This document shows, piece after piece, positions 13,935 through 22,000 of a stretch of DNA of 40,047 nucleotides. The DNA lies in contig DVNK01000059.1 of NCBI GenBank assembly GCA_018714445.1, positions 1 to 40,047 of the forward strand, read 5' to 3'. This stretch comes from Candidatus Fimadaptatus faecigallinarum (lineage in GTDB: Bacteria > Bacillota > Clostridia > Christensenellales > Aristaeellaceae). The notes beneath the pieces are model-generated. The model searched no databases. It saw only the letters and a program-made list of their open reading frames with translations, and was not told the DNA's origin. Each line of letters starts with the position of its first letter. Positions within the stretch are counted from its first letter, which is position 1. The position numbers and the translations under genes were made by a program.

Positions 13935-15074
13935 ATGCGCGCGATCGTGGCGATGGATTCGTTCAAAGGTTCGCTAAGTGCGAGCGAGGCATGCCAGGCG
14001 GTGGCCGATGGGCTGCGCGCGGCCTCGGCTGCGTTTGATGTGGATTTGATGCCGATAGCCGACGGCGGCGAGGGCTTTTTAGACGTGCTTGCCGACGCCA
14101 CAGGTGGCGAGCGCGTCAGCGGCGCGTGCCATGATCCGCTGGGCCGGGTCATGTCCGCGCCGTTTTTGCGCACCTCTGACGGCGTGGCAGTGATAGAGAT
14201 GGCGGCGGCGAGCGGCCTGACGCTGCTGACGCCGGCCGAGCGCGACATAATGCGCGCGACCACCTACGGCACGGGCGAACAGCTGATGGATGCGCTGCGC
14301 GGCGGCGCCAAGCGGATATGCCTGGGTCTGGGCGGCAGCGCGACCTGCGACGGCGGGTTGGGATTGATGCGCGCGCTGGGCATGAAGTTCTGTGACGGCG
14401 CTGGGCGCGAAGTCACGACTCCCGAGGAGCTGGAGCGACTGGAACACGTCGATGCTTCGGAGCTGGATGCGCGGCTGATGCGCTGTGACCGGCAGGCCGC
14501 GTGTGACGTCGATAGTCCGTTGACCGGGCCGCTGGGCGCCGCGCATGTGTTCGGGCCGCAGAAGGGCGCCGGACCGGCCGAGGTCGAGCGGCTGGATGCG
14601 GCGCTTGCGCGGTTGAGCCGTTGCATGCGCGCGGCGGGCTTTGACATGGAAGGTCCGGGCGCGGGTGCGGCGGGCGGACTGGGCGGAGCGCTCAAGGCGT
14701 TGGGGTTTGAGCTGAGGCCGGGTGTGGACATGGTGCTGGAGCTGACGCATGCCAGGGCGCGCATTGCGCGTGCGGAGCTGGCGATCGTTGGCGAGGGCAT
14801 GACCGACTCGCAGACGGCGGCGGGCAAAGCGCCGTGCGGCGTGGCGCGGCTGGCTGCCGAGCTGGGCCGGGCGGCGGTGTGCATATCGGGCGGTCTGGGG
14901 GACGACTATCCGGCGCTGTATGAGCATGGTTTCACGGCGGCGTTTTCGGCGGTTGCGCGGCCAATGAGCGTGGAGTGCGCGATAGGCAATGCGCGAGAAT
15001 ACCTGTTCAACCGCGCGCGTGACGTGGGCCGGCTGTGGGTGGCGGCGCGGTGGTTGAGCGGCTATAATGTATAA
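13935..15074 (+). CDS. Glycerate kinase (GlxK/GarK family)
   Basis: A 379-residue glycerate kinase of the class that phosphorylates D-glycerate with ATP, normally giving 2-phosphoglycerate. The hallmark N-terminus 'MDSFKGSLSA' is followed by 'PIADGGEGFLDVL', then 'GLGGSATCDGGLGLMRALG' (residues about 132-150), 'GPQKGAG' and 'GEGMTDSQTAAGKAP'. Length matches the family (about 375-380). A short AAAGGG-type ribosome binding site lies upstream of ATG 13935. The 146-bp gap to recR contains an 8-bp GCGCCGGG/CCCGGCGC hairpin at 13859-13883. The product would enter lower glycolysis downstream of the cggR-region genes in this window. The next gene begins immediately after it. Confidence 0.9.
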   Translation: MRAIVAMDSFKGSLSASEACQAVADGLRAASAAFDVDLMPIADGGEGFLDVLADATGGERVSGACHDPLGRVMSAPFLRTSDGVAVIEMAAASGLTLLTPAERDIMRATTYGTGEQLMDALRGGAKRICLGLGGSATCDGGLGLMRALGMKFCDGAGREVTTPEELERLEHVDASELDARLMRCDRQAACDVDSPLTGPLGAAHVFGPQKGAGPAEVERLDAALARLSRCMRAAGFDMEGPGAGAAGGLGGALKALGFELRPGVDMVLELTHARARIARAELAIVGEGMTDSQTAAGKAPCGVARLAAELGRAAVCISGGLGDDYPALYEHGFTAAFSAVARPMSVECAIGNAREYLFNRARDVGRLWVAARWLSGYNV

Positions 15075-15087
15075 AGAGGATATGTAT

Positions 15088-15633
15088 ATGGCACAGTATG
15101 ATGCGCGGCCGGGTCAGGGCCTGGCGAGCGCGGTGACGGACATGGCGTTCCGGCGCGTGCGCCCGGCGGAGTGCGACGACGCGCGCGCGGCGCTGGCCAG
15201 TTGTGGCCGGGATGACTGGTGCGCCGGCCCGGACGGCTACCCGGGCTGCATGCTGGCGGAGGACATAGCCGCGGGCAGGGCGTGGGGATTGTTCGACGGG
15301 CAGGGGCTGGCAGCGTATGGCGTGCTGGCGCTGGAGCCGGACGAGGAATACCCGACTGTGGCGGGGTTTGAGACTGCGGGCTGCTCGGTTATACACCGGC
15401 TGTACACGGCGGGGCGGGCACAGCGCCGGGGCCTGGGTGCGCGCATGGTCGATGAGCTGGCGGCGCAGGCCCGGGCGCATGGCGCGCGCAATGTCTATGT
15501 GGACATGGTGGCGGGCATACCGGGGCTGGAGGAGTTCTACGTCAGGTGTGGGTTTGAGCGGCTGGGCGCGTTTGAGCGCGAGATCGGGCATGGCGACATG
15601 GCCAAGTTCCTGCTGCTGAGCCGCGGGCTGTGA
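15088..15633 (+). CDS. GNAT family N-acetyltransferase
   Basis: A 181-residue single-domain GNAT. The acetyl-CoA pyrophosphate loop is 'AGRAQRRGLGARMVDEL' (R-x-x-G-x-G pattern) near residue 115, followed by 'VYVDMVAGIPGLEEFYVRCGFERLG', the usual strand 5 / alpha 4 region. ATG 15088 is preferred because GAGGA (15076-15080) lies seven bases upstream; earlier in-frame ATGs at 15067 and 15082 are poorly spaced. It begins just after the glycerate kinase stop and is followed by an RlmI-like gene, forming a run of closely spaced genes. The substrate cannot be told. Confidence 0.85.
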   Translation: MAQYDARPGQGLASAVTDMAFRRVRPAECDDARAALASCGRDDWCAGPDGYPGCMLAEDIAAGRAWGLFDGQGLAAYGVLALEPDEEYPTVAGFETAGCSVIHRLYTAGRAQRRGLGARMVDELAAQARAHGARNVYVDMVAGIPGLEEFYVRCGFERLGAFEREIGHGDMAKFLLLSRGL

Positions 15634-15653
15634 CGCGTTAGGAGGGCGAGCAA

Positions 15654-16829
15654 TTGGCGGAGATAGTACTGCGCAAGACGCGCGAAAAGCGGGTGCAGAG
15701 CGGTCATCCGTGGATATATCAGACTGAGATAGAGCGCGTGGACGATCCGGCGGGCGAGATAGAGCCGGGCGATATAGTGCGCGTAGTCAATTCAAAGGGC
15801 GTGTTCGTATGCAAGGCGCTGTACAACCCGGCGTCGATGATAGCGCTGCGCGTGTTGACTGTGCGCGACGAGCCGACCGACGAGGCGTTCTTCAGGCGGC
15901 GCATAGAGGCGGCGTGGGAGTACAGAAAGCGGTTGTGCGACGTGAACAGTTGCCGGCTGATATTTGGCGAGAGCGATTATCTGCCGGCGCTGATAGTGGA
16001 TAAGTTTGCCGACATACTGGTGGTACAGCTGCTGTGTCTGGGCATGGACCGGCTGCGCGACATGATAGTCAGGCTGCTGGTAGACGTGGTGAAGCCGCGC
16101 GGCATCTACGAGCGCGACGACGTGCCAGTGCGCGAGCGCGAGGGCATGAAGCAGTTGACCGGCCTTATGTGGGGCGAGGTGCCCGACCGGGTCGAGATGG
16201 TCGAAAACGGCATACGATTCCTGGTTGACGTAAAGCATGGACAAAAGACCGGCTTCTTCCTCGATCAGAAGGAGAATCGCGCCGCGATAGCGCCGCTGTG
16301 TCCGGGCGCGCGGGTGCTGGACTGCTTCTGTCACAACGGAACGTTTGCGCTTAATGCGGCGAAGTACGGCGCAGCCGACGTGTTGGGCGTGGACATATCC
16401 GAGGAGGCGCTGGAGGTCGCGCGCGAGAACGCCGCGCTCAACGGCCTTGACGTGCGGTTTGAGGCGCACAATGTGTTCGACCTGCTGCGCCAGTACCAGG
16501 GCGAGGGCCGGCAGTTCGACCTGATAGTGCTCGATCCGCCGGCGTTTACCAAGTCGCGCAAGATGGTCGAAAGCGCAAAGCGTGGCTACAAGGACATAAA
16601 CCTGCGCGCGATGAAGCTGGTGCGGGACGGCGGATATCTGGTGAGCTGTTCGTGTTCGCAGCATGTCACGCCGGACATGTTCGTGGACATACTGCGCGAG
16701 GCGGCATATGAGACGCGCCGGCGCGTGCGCATTATCGAGCTGCGCAGTCAGGGCCGCGATCATCCGGTGCTGTTGGGCTCGGATGAGACGCGCTATCTCA
16801 AGTGCGTGATAATGCAGGTGTACAGTTAA
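15654..16829 (+). CDS. RlmI-like class I rRNA methyltransferase with PUA domain
   Basis: A 391-residue SAM-dependent RNA methyltransferase like RlmI, which makes m5C in 23S rRNA. An N-terminal PUA domain (residues 1-75, 'GHPWIYQTEIERV...GDIVRVV') is followed by an RNA-binding linker. The Rossmann methyltransferase domain has motif I 'LDCFCHNGTFALNAA' near residue 222, 'LGVDISEEAL', 'LDPPAFTKSR' near 293, and 'VSCSCSQH', whose cysteines correspond to the catalytic region of m5C enzymes. It starts with TTG at 15654 behind GGAGGG. Length is typical. The m5C specificity is inferred from family. Confidence 0.9.
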   Translation: MAEIVLRKTREKRVQSGHPWIYQTEIERVDDPAGEIEPGDIVRVVNSKGVFVCKALYNPASMIALRVLTVRDEPTDEAFFRRRIEAAWEYRKRLCDVNSCRLIFGESDYLPALIVDKFADILVVQLLCLGMDRLRDMIVRLLVDVVKPRGIYERDDVPVREREGMKQLTGLMWGEVPDRVEMVENGIRFLVDVKHGQKTGFFLDQKENRAAIAPLCPGARVLDCFCHNGTFALNAAKYGAADVLGVDISEEALEVARENAALNGLDVRFEAHNVFDLLRQYQGEGRQFDLIVLDPPAFTKSRKMVESAKRGYKDINLRAMKLVRDGGYLVSCSCSQHVTPDMFVDILREAAYETRRRVRIIELRSQGRDHPVLLGSDETRYLKCVIMQVYS

Positions 16830-16948
16830 GGCGCAAACTGGCGATGTGAGCCGCACATGCGCAGTCAGGCGCGGCTGACGTCGGGTTGGCGGTTTACGAT
16901 GGAAGAGTTTCGGGCGCAAGGCGCGCCCAATGTGAGGAGGAACACAAT

Positions 16949-18013
16949 ATGCGCTGGGAGAGAATTGACAAAGTGCGCGCGCAAATGGCGCAGCGCGGCA
17001 TGAGCAGTCTCGTCGTGTCCGATCCGATGAGCATATACTACCTGACCGGCATATACATAGAGCCGGGCGAGCGGATGCTGGCGCTGCTGGTGCGGCCCGA
17101 CGGCGTGAAACTTTATGTGAACGCGCTGTTCCCGGTGGAGCCTGTGGAGGGGTTGGACATGTGCGTGCTGCACGACGGTTACGAGCCCACGGTGGAGCTG
17201 GCGCGCGACGTCAGCGGCGTGGTGGGCGTGGACAAGAACTGGCCCAGCCGCTTCCTGTTGGCGCTCATGGAGCAGGCGCACATAACGCCGGTCAACGGCT
17301 CGGCTGCGGTGGACGTGTGCCGGATGTGCAAGGATGCCGATGAGCTGGCGCAGCTGCGCGCCGCCAGTGCCGGCAATGACCGCGTGATGGCGCAGGGCAT
17401 ACAGGCGATACGCGAGGGCATGACCGAGCGCGAGCTGGCCGACATAATGAATGAGATATATCGCGCCGAGGGCATGCCGAATGTGGCGTTCGAGGCGTTG
17501 ATATGCTTTGGCGCAAATGGGGCGTTCCCGCACCACACGACCGGCGACACCAGGCTCAAGCCCGGCGATTCGATAATAATAGACACCGGTCACAGGCTGG
17601 GGATGTATTGCTCGGACATGACGCGCACGGTGTTTTTCAAGTGCGCGAGCGACGAGCAGCGGCGCGTATACGAGATAGTCGACCGAGCCAATCGCGCGGC
17701 TGAGGCGATTGCCGGCCCGGGCGTCAAGCTCAGCGACATAGACGCGGCGGCGCGCAGTGTGATAGCCGAGGCGGGATATGGCGAGATGTTCACGCATCGC
17801 ACCGGCCATGGCATTGGCATAGACGTGCATGAGCCGCCGGATGTGGCCGCGACCAATCCGGCGCCTGCCGAGCCGGGCATGGTGTTCTCGGTCGAGCCGG
17901 GCATATACCTTCCGGGTCGGTTCGGTGTGCGCATAGAGGACCTGGTGGCAATAACGCCCGACGGGTGCGAAGTGCTCAACCACCACAGTCACGAGCTGAC
18001 GATAATAGACTGA
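16949..18013 (+). CDS. M24 family aminopeptidase (Xaa-Pro type)
   Basis: A 354-residue peptidase with creatinase N-terminal domain and pita-bread catalytic domain, as in Xaa-Pro dipeptidase/aminopeptidase P. All five metal ligands are visible: D212, D223, H287, E316 and E330, in 'IIIDTGHRL', 'CSDMTRT', 'HRTGHGIGIDVHE', 'SVEPGIY' and 'RIED'. It releases N-terminal residues preceding proline and needs two divalent metals, usually Mn or Co. ATG 16949 follows an AGGAGG; an earlier in-frame start at 16886 is not supported. Cytoplasmic, no signal peptide. The gene stands in the same orientation as its neighbours with about 120 bp upstream and 43 bp downstream. Confidence 0.92.
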   Translation: MRWERIDKVRAQMAQRGMSSLVVSDPMSIYYLTGIYIEPGERMLALLVRPDGVKLYVNALFPVEPVEGLDMCVLHDGYEPTVELARDVSGVVGVDKNWPSRFLLALMEQAHITPVNGSAAVDVCRMCKDADELAQLRAASAGNDRVMAQGIQAIREGMTERELADIMNEIYRAEGMPNVAFEALICFGANGAFPHHTTGDTRLKPGDSIIIDTGHRLGMYCSDMTRTVFFKCASDEQRRVYEIVDRANRAAEAIAGPGVKLSDIDAAARSVIAEAGYGEMFTHRTGHGIGIDVHEPPDVAATNPAPAEPGMVFSVEPGIYLPGRFGVRIEDLVAITPDGCEVLNHHSHELTIID

Positions 18014-18056
18014 ATACGGCGACCCGCGACGCGGGCGCACACAGGGAGGCGATCAT

Positions 18057-18767
18057 ATGACATTCCTATCGGGGCTGGCGGCGCTGCTGGCCATACTGCT
18101 GATGGTGTTCGGCGTGAACCTGAGCGGGCTGGATGGCGCCCCGACGCCGACATCACAACCTACGGCGAGCATAGGACCTGAGTCCAGCATGATGGCCGAG
18201 GAGACTACGCCCGTGCCTCAGGCCACGTACGAGGCGCCCGCGCCTACCGGAGCCGCGGTCGTCACCGACAGCTGGTTGGATGAGGACGCTGCACGGGCTG
18301 ACGCGCAGTCGCTGTTGACGGCGCTGTACGGCGGCATGATGGGCGAGAGCTATACCGCGCCGGCGTTTGTGGTCGACAATATGGACACGCATCTGGCTGC
18401 GCGATGGGTCGACTATATGAGCGCGCGCATGGCGCTGAGCGACGAGGTGCGGCTGGTTTCGTTCAACCGGCCGGGCGTGGTGCCGACGCTCAGCGGTATG
18501 CAGGCGGTTACGGGCCAGGCGTCCGAGCAGTTGCGCGTTACGACGGTATGTCAACTCTCGCTCAACACCGCCGCGGGCAGCGAGTACAGCAAGCAGCTGA
18601 CGCTGGCGCTTACGTATGAGCATGCCGCCGACGGCACTCAGAGCGTGGTCGCGATCGACATAGAGGGCGACGCCGATTACGACGCGCTGCGCCAGGCTGC
18701 CAGCGGCTGCACGACCATTGCCGAGATGGATGCCGCCGTGGATGCGGCGATAGCGGCGCTGGGCTGA
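18057..18767 (+). CDS. Membrane-anchored extracytoplasmic protein of unknown function
   Basis: A 236-residue protein with one N-terminal hydrophobic segment ('FLSGLAALLAILLMVFGVNL') acting as signal anchor. A Pro/Thr/Ser/Glu-rich linker (about residues 28-75) and a globular C-terminal domain of about 160 residues follow. No family is recognised. The design resembles the secreted gene at 11565 (signal, low-complexity linker, acidic globular domain) without obvious sequence identity. GGAGG lies seven to eight bases before ATG 18057. It ends just before the rpsF promoter. Confidence 0.7.
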   Translation: MTFLSGLAALLAILLMVFGVNLSGLDGAPTPTSQPTASIGPESSMMAEETTPVPQATYEAPAPTGAAVVTDSWLDEDAARADAQSLLTALYGGMMGESYTAPAFVVDNMDTHLAARWVDYMSARMALSDEVRLVSFNRPGVVPTLSGMQAVTGQASEQLRVTTVCQLSLNTAAGSEYSKQLTLALTYEHAADGTQSVVAIDIEGDADYDALRQAASGCTTIAEMDAAVDAAIAALG

Positions 18768-18802
18768 AAAGGTTAATTTATGGGCATTTAATGTACAAGC
18801 AC

Positions 18803-18831
18803 TTGCAATCGATGGCGCAAAGTGCTATAAT
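18803..18831 (+). promoter_or_regulatory. Strong promoter of rpsF-ssb-rpsR
   Basis: TTGCAA (18803-18808) and TATAAT (18826-18831) are separated by 17 bp, with TGC directly before the -10 (extended -10). It suits a highly expressed ribosomal operon. Confidence 0.9.
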
Positions 18832-18847
18832 ACATAACTGGCGCATC

Positions 18848-18879
18848 CTTGCCCTGGCCATAGAGCGCAGGGCCGCAAG
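18848..18879 (+). promoter_or_regulatory. S6:S18-binding leader motif
   Basis: The leader folds into an outer CTTG/CAAG stem (18848-18851 / 18876-18879) and an inner CCCTG/CAGGG stem (18852-18856 / 18868-18872). A 3'-side bulge of exactly CCG (18873-18875) sits between them. This matches the known rpsF-leader motif, in which the S6:S18 complex recognises a CCG bulge as in its 16S rRNA site and represses translation. It lies 20 bp before the rpsF start codon. Confidence 0.8.
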
Positions 18880-18899
18880 TCCATAAGGAGGTGAAACAG

Positions 18900-19364
18900 A
18901 TGAATCATTATGAGGCAATGTACATCATCGACGCGATGGTGGAGGAACAGCCCCGCAAGGATCTAATCGAACGTTTCAGCAATCTGATTGTGCAAAACGG
19001 TGGCACCGTTGAGCGCATTGATGAGTGGGGCAAGCGCAACCTTGCTTACCCCATCAACTACAAGACCGTCGGCTATTATGTGCTGATGTTCTTCACGGCT
19101 CCGTCGGCGATGCCGCGTGAGCTGGAGCGCAACTTCCAGATATCTGAAAGCGTACTGCGCTACCTGGTGGTCGTAAATGACGGCAAGCTGCCGCCCAAGC
19201 GCGAACAGCGTTCGGCGACGCCGGCTGCGGGCGCACAGGCTGCACCGGTCGCGAGCGCGCCCGTGATCAAGATAGCCGATACCGCGACTGATGAGATGGT
19301 GCTCACGCCCGAGGCTCCCGCACAGGAGCAGCCCGCCGGTGAGAGCGCGCCCGAGCAGCAATAA
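18900..19364 (+). CDS. rpsF: 30S ribosomal protein S6
   Basis: A 154-residue S6. The first 95 residues are the conserved fold ('YEAMYIIDAMVEE', 'GGTVERIDEWGKRNLAYPINYKTVGYYVLMFF', 'LRYLVV'). The remaining 55 or so residues are an Ala/Pro/Glu-rich, probably disordered tail, longer than in B. subtilis S6 (about 95 residues). S6 pairs with S18 on the 30S platform, and both are encoded here around ssb. AAGGAGGTG ends before ATG 18900; GTG 18891 belongs to the ribosome binding site region. Isoleucines are mostly ATC/ATT, unlike most neighbours. Confidence 0.97.
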   Translation: MNHYEAMYIIDAMVEEQPRKDLIERFSNLIVQNGGTVERIDEWGKRNLAYPINYKTVGYYVLMFFTAPSAMPRELERNFQISESVLRYLVVVNDGKLPPKREQRSATPAAGAQAAPVASAPVIKIADTATDEMVLTPEAPAQEQPAGESAPEQQ

Positions 19365-19389
19365 TGCTTGAAAAGGCAGGTGTCCGGGG

Positions 19390-19815
19390 TTGAATAAGGT
19401 CATATTGATAGGCAACCTCACCCGCGATCCCGAGAGCAGGACGATACCCAGCGGCGTGACTTACTGCACGTTCGGCTTGGCGGTAAACCGCAGGTATACA
19501 AATGCGCAGGGACAGCGGGAAGCCGATTTTTTCAACGTGACTGCATGGCGTCAGCTGGGTGAGCGCTGCATGAAGTACCTGTCCAAGGGACGTAAGGTCT
19601 GCGTAGAGGGATCGATACAGATACGTACCTATGATGCGCAGGACGGTACCAAGCGCACTGTGGTTGACATCGTGGCGGACAACGTGGAGTTCCTGTCCAG
19701 CTCGAGCGAGCCCCGTCAAAACGACGGTTTTAGCGCGCCACCGCCACCCGCACCGCCTGCGTTCAGCAGTGACGGCGGGTTCACGCAGGTGGACAACGAT
19801 GAGCTGCCCTTCTGA
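19390..19815 (+). CDS. ssb: Single-stranded DNA-binding protein
   Basis: A 141-residue SSB. The OB-fold ('[17 protein letters not shown]', '[23 protein letters not shown]', '[15 protein letters not shown]') spans about 1-108. A short Pro/Ser/Gly linker leads to the acidic tip DNDELPF, which recruits partners such as RecO, PriA and exonucleases. It starts with TTG at 19390, which may hold synthesis below that of S6 and S18 in the same mRNA. It is the middle gene of the rpsF-ssb-rpsR operon. Confidence 0.97.
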   Translation: MNKVILIGNLTRDPESRTIPSGVTYCTFGLAVNRRYTNAQGQREADFFNVTAWRQLGERCMKYLSKGRKVCVEGSIQIRTYDAQDGTKRTVVDIVADNVEFLSSSSEPRQNDGFSAPPPPAPPAFSSDGGFTQVDNDELPF

Positions 19816-19847
19816 CGGGCGGCTATCAGATGAAGGAGGTTACGCAA

Positions 19848-20105
19848 ATGTCTGAAGATAGAGGCGATCGTGCCGCGCGCCGGCCGCGTGGCCGCAGGCC
19901 GCGCCGCAAGGTGTGCCAGTTCTGTGTCGACAAGGTCGAGCATATAGACTACAAGGAGTTCGTGCATCTGCGCCGTTACATAAACGAGCGCGGCAAGATC
20001 CTTCCGCGCCGCATGTCCGGCACCTGCGCCAAGCACCAGCGCCAGCTCTCGATAGCTATCAAGCGCGCCCGTGCTATAGCGCTGCTGCCCTATACCGCTG
20101 ACTAA
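19848..20105 (+). CDS. rpsR: 30S ribosomal protein S18
   Basis: An 85-residue S18 with an Arg-rich N-terminus and '[15 protein letters not shown]...[27 protein letters not shown]'. The CxxC and the later C-x2-H make this the zinc-type (C+) S18. Start ATG 19848 lies seven bases after AAGGAGGT; ATG 19830 precedes that site and is rejected. It is the last gene of the operon, followed by a terminator. Confidence 0.97.
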   Translation: MSEDRGDRAARRPRGRRPRRKVCQFCVDKVEHIDYKEFVHLRRYINERGKILPRRMSGTCAKHQRQLSIAIKRARAIALLPYTAD

Positions 20106-20120
20106 GCCATGTGGCATATC

Positions 20121-20156
20121 GCCGCCTTCCGGCTGTGCGCCGGTGGGCGGCTTTTT
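20121..20156 (+). terminator. Terminator of rpsF-ssb-rpsR
   Basis: A GC-rich stem GCCGCC...GGCGGC with inner CCGGC/GCCGG pairing is followed by CTTTTT, ending 50 bp after the rpsR stop. Confidence 0.9.
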
Positions 20157-20227
20157 GCTTGAGTCGGCGCGCTGCCGAAATTATGCTTCAACATAAAACG
20201 CGTTTTACCGCCGATACAGGATTTTTC

Positions 20228-20257
20228 TTGACAGTGTGTGGGTTTTGCAGTTATGAT
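20228..20257 (+). promoter_or_regulatory. Promoter of the GT2-GtrA gene
   Basis: TTGACA (20228-20233) and TATGAT (20252-20257) are 18 bp apart. The start codon at 20315 follows a leader of about 50 nt. Confidence 0.75.
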
Positions 20258-20314
20258 AAATAGTGACGGTCATTTGAGGGCGATTTATCAATATTTGCCA
20301 AAAGAGGGTTGTGT

Positions 20315-21337
20315 ATGGAGTATGTTGTGCTGATACCGGCGTATAAGCCGGACATGCGCCTGGTTTCGCTGGTAGACGAACTGTTGGCGGCGGAGCTGCC
20401 CGTGCTGGTAGTGGACGACGGGTCGCAGCCCGAACAAAAGCCGGTTTTCGATGCGCTGGCAGAGCGCGGCATCGAGGTGTTGCGCCATGCCGTCAATCAG
20501 GGCAAGGGCCGCGCCATGAAGACGGGCTTTAACTACCTGCTGCTGAATCATCCCGAGCTCAAAGGCGTGGTGACTGCCGACTGCGATGGCCAGCATACCA
20601 CGCGCGACATACTCAGCGTGGTAAACGCGCTGCGCGAACACCCCAATGACATGATAATCGGCGCGCGCAAGTTTACCGGCAAAGTGCCCATGAAATCGCT
20701 GCTGGGCAACAAGATTACCTGTGGCATATTCTGGTTTGCGACGGGTATACGCATAACCGATACGCAGACCGGGCTGCGCGGGTTCCCGATGAATACGCTG
20801 GAGCGCATGATGCGCCTGCCCGGCGAGCGCTATGAGCTGGAGATGAACATGCTGCTGGCGCTCAAGGATCTGAACATCCATCATAACGAAGTGCCGATAG
20901 AGACGATATACATTGATAACAACTCCGGCTCGCACTTTAATCCGCTGCGCGACGGCCTGCGCATATTCAAGCAGATAATCACTTACATGTGCAGTTCGCT
21001 GGCGTCGTGGGCGGTCGACTATGGCGTATATATATTGCTGCTGCTGTTGCCGCTGGGGTTGGCAGAGGCCACTTGCCATGTGATTGCGCGCATATGTTCG
21101 TCGCTGCTGAACTTCAAGATCAATCAGAAGGCCGTGTTCCACGTAAAGAGCGGCAAGCGCGAGTTCATAATGTACATTGCGATGGTCGTAATCGCGCTGG
21201 GCATAGGTACGCCGCTGCTGGCGTTGTTGACCAACATCGGCTGGAATGCGCTGATTGCGAAGATCTGCGTCGACCTGCTGCTGTTCTTCTTTAACTACCT
21301 GGTACAGCGCGAGGTTATATTCCGCCGTCGTCATTGA
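20315..21337 (+). CDS. Glycosyltransferase family 2 fused to GtrA-like membrane domain
   Basis: A 340-residue bifunctional-looking protein. The N-terminal GT-A domain (about 1-215) has 'VLIPAYKPD', 'VVDDGS', 'NQGKGRAMKTGF' and 'TADCDGQHTTRDI' (the DxD region), typical of dolichyl/polyprenyl-phosphate sugar transferases. The C-terminal part (about 225-335) has four hydrophobic segments, as in GtrA-like flippase-type proteins. Such fusions transfer a sugar to a polyprenyl phosphate and are linked to wall or glycan decoration. ATG 20315 follows AAAGAGG. It has its own promoter and stands alone. Sugar and acceptor are unknown. Confidence 0.88.
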   Translation: MEYVVLIPAYKPDMRLVSLVDELLAAELPVLVVDDGSQPEQKPVFDALAERGIEVLRHAVNQGKGRAMKTGFNYLLLNHPELKGVVTADCDGQHTTRDILSVVNALREHPNDMIIGARKFTGKVPMKSLLGNKITCGIFWFATGIRITDTQTGLRGFPMNTLERMMRLPGERYELEMNMLLALKDLNIHHNEVPIETIYIDNNSGSHFNPLRDGLRIFKQIITYMCSSLASWAVDYGVYILLLLLPLGLAEATCHVIARICSSLLNFKINQKAVFHVKSGKREFIMYIAMVVIALGIGTPLLALLTNIGWNALIAKICVDLLLFFFNYLVQREVIFRRRH

Positions 21338-21367
21338 TGTTCTCATCGTATTCTCATGCGTGGCCGA

Positions 21368-21396
21368 TTGACAACGGCGCGCCGGAATGGTACCAT
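21368..21396 (+). promoter_or_regulatory. Probable promoter of the LiaF-like/RelA-domain operon
   Basis: TTGACA (21368-21373) and TACCAT (21391-21396) are 17 bp apart, about 80 bp before the first start codon. Confidence 0.6.
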
Positions 21397-21475
21397 CATA
21401 GTGTGGATGCCGGCCCGGCTGCAACAGTGCGCGCCGGCATGTGCCGCCATATGAGCAGAGCGGGAAGGGATAAAT

Positions 21476-22000
21476 GTGAAAATGGGCAATCTATTCTGGC
21501 CGGTGCTGCTGATAATCGCGGGCGGACTGCTGCTTGTTCGCAATTTGTTTAACATCAATCTGCCGGTGGTGAAGATACTGTTGGCAGTGGCGCTGTTGTG
21601 GGGCGGTATAACGCTCATAAGCGCCAGCGCGACCAAGAGCCCGGTGATATTCGGCAGCCGCATGGAACTGAGTGACACCACGATGGAATATACGGTAATG
21701 TTCGACTCGAGCGAGATCGATCTGTCCAACGAGACGATTACGCGCGAACAGATAGAGATAGACTGCGTGTTTGGCAAGGCTGTATTCGTGTTGCCAGCCA
21801 ATCGCAGCATTCATATCGAGGCCACGGGAGCGTTTTGCTCGCTCAGATCGCCGGGCGGGCGTACGATAACGTTTGGCGAAGGCACATATGATTGCGGCGA
21901 GGGCGAGCCGCTTACTATAAAGGCCAGTTGCGTGTTTGGCGAGCTGGTGTTCGTAGAGCCTGCGGCGCAGGGGAGTTCTGTGGGAGGTGCGGGAAGATGA
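21476..22000 (+). CDS. LiaF-like cell-envelope stress protein
   Basis: A 174-residue protein. Two hydrophobic segments near the N-terminus (about 6-22 and 30-50: 'LFWPVLLIIAGGLLLVRNLF' and 'VVKILLAVALLWGGITLI') match the LiaI-LiaF-like transmembrane region. The C-terminal half is beta-rich with repeated 'CVFGKAVFVLP' and 'CVFGELVFVEP', as in the soluble domain of LiaF/VanY-type antibiotic-response proteins. LiaF restrains a cell-envelope two-component system in B. subtilis, but no liaRS genes are adjacent here. It starts with GTG at 21476 behind GGAAGGGA. Its stop overlaps the RelA-domain gene by ATGA, linking envelope sensing to a predicted alarmone enzyme. Confidence 0.8.
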   Translation: MKMGNLFWPVLLIIAGGLLLVRNLFNINLPVVKILLAVALLWGGITLISASATKSPVIFGSRMELSDTTMEYTVMFDSSEIDLSNETITREQIEIDCVFGKAVFVLPANRSIHIEATGAFCSLRSPGGRTITFGEGTYDCGEGEPLTIKASCVFGELVFVEPAAQGSSVGGAGR

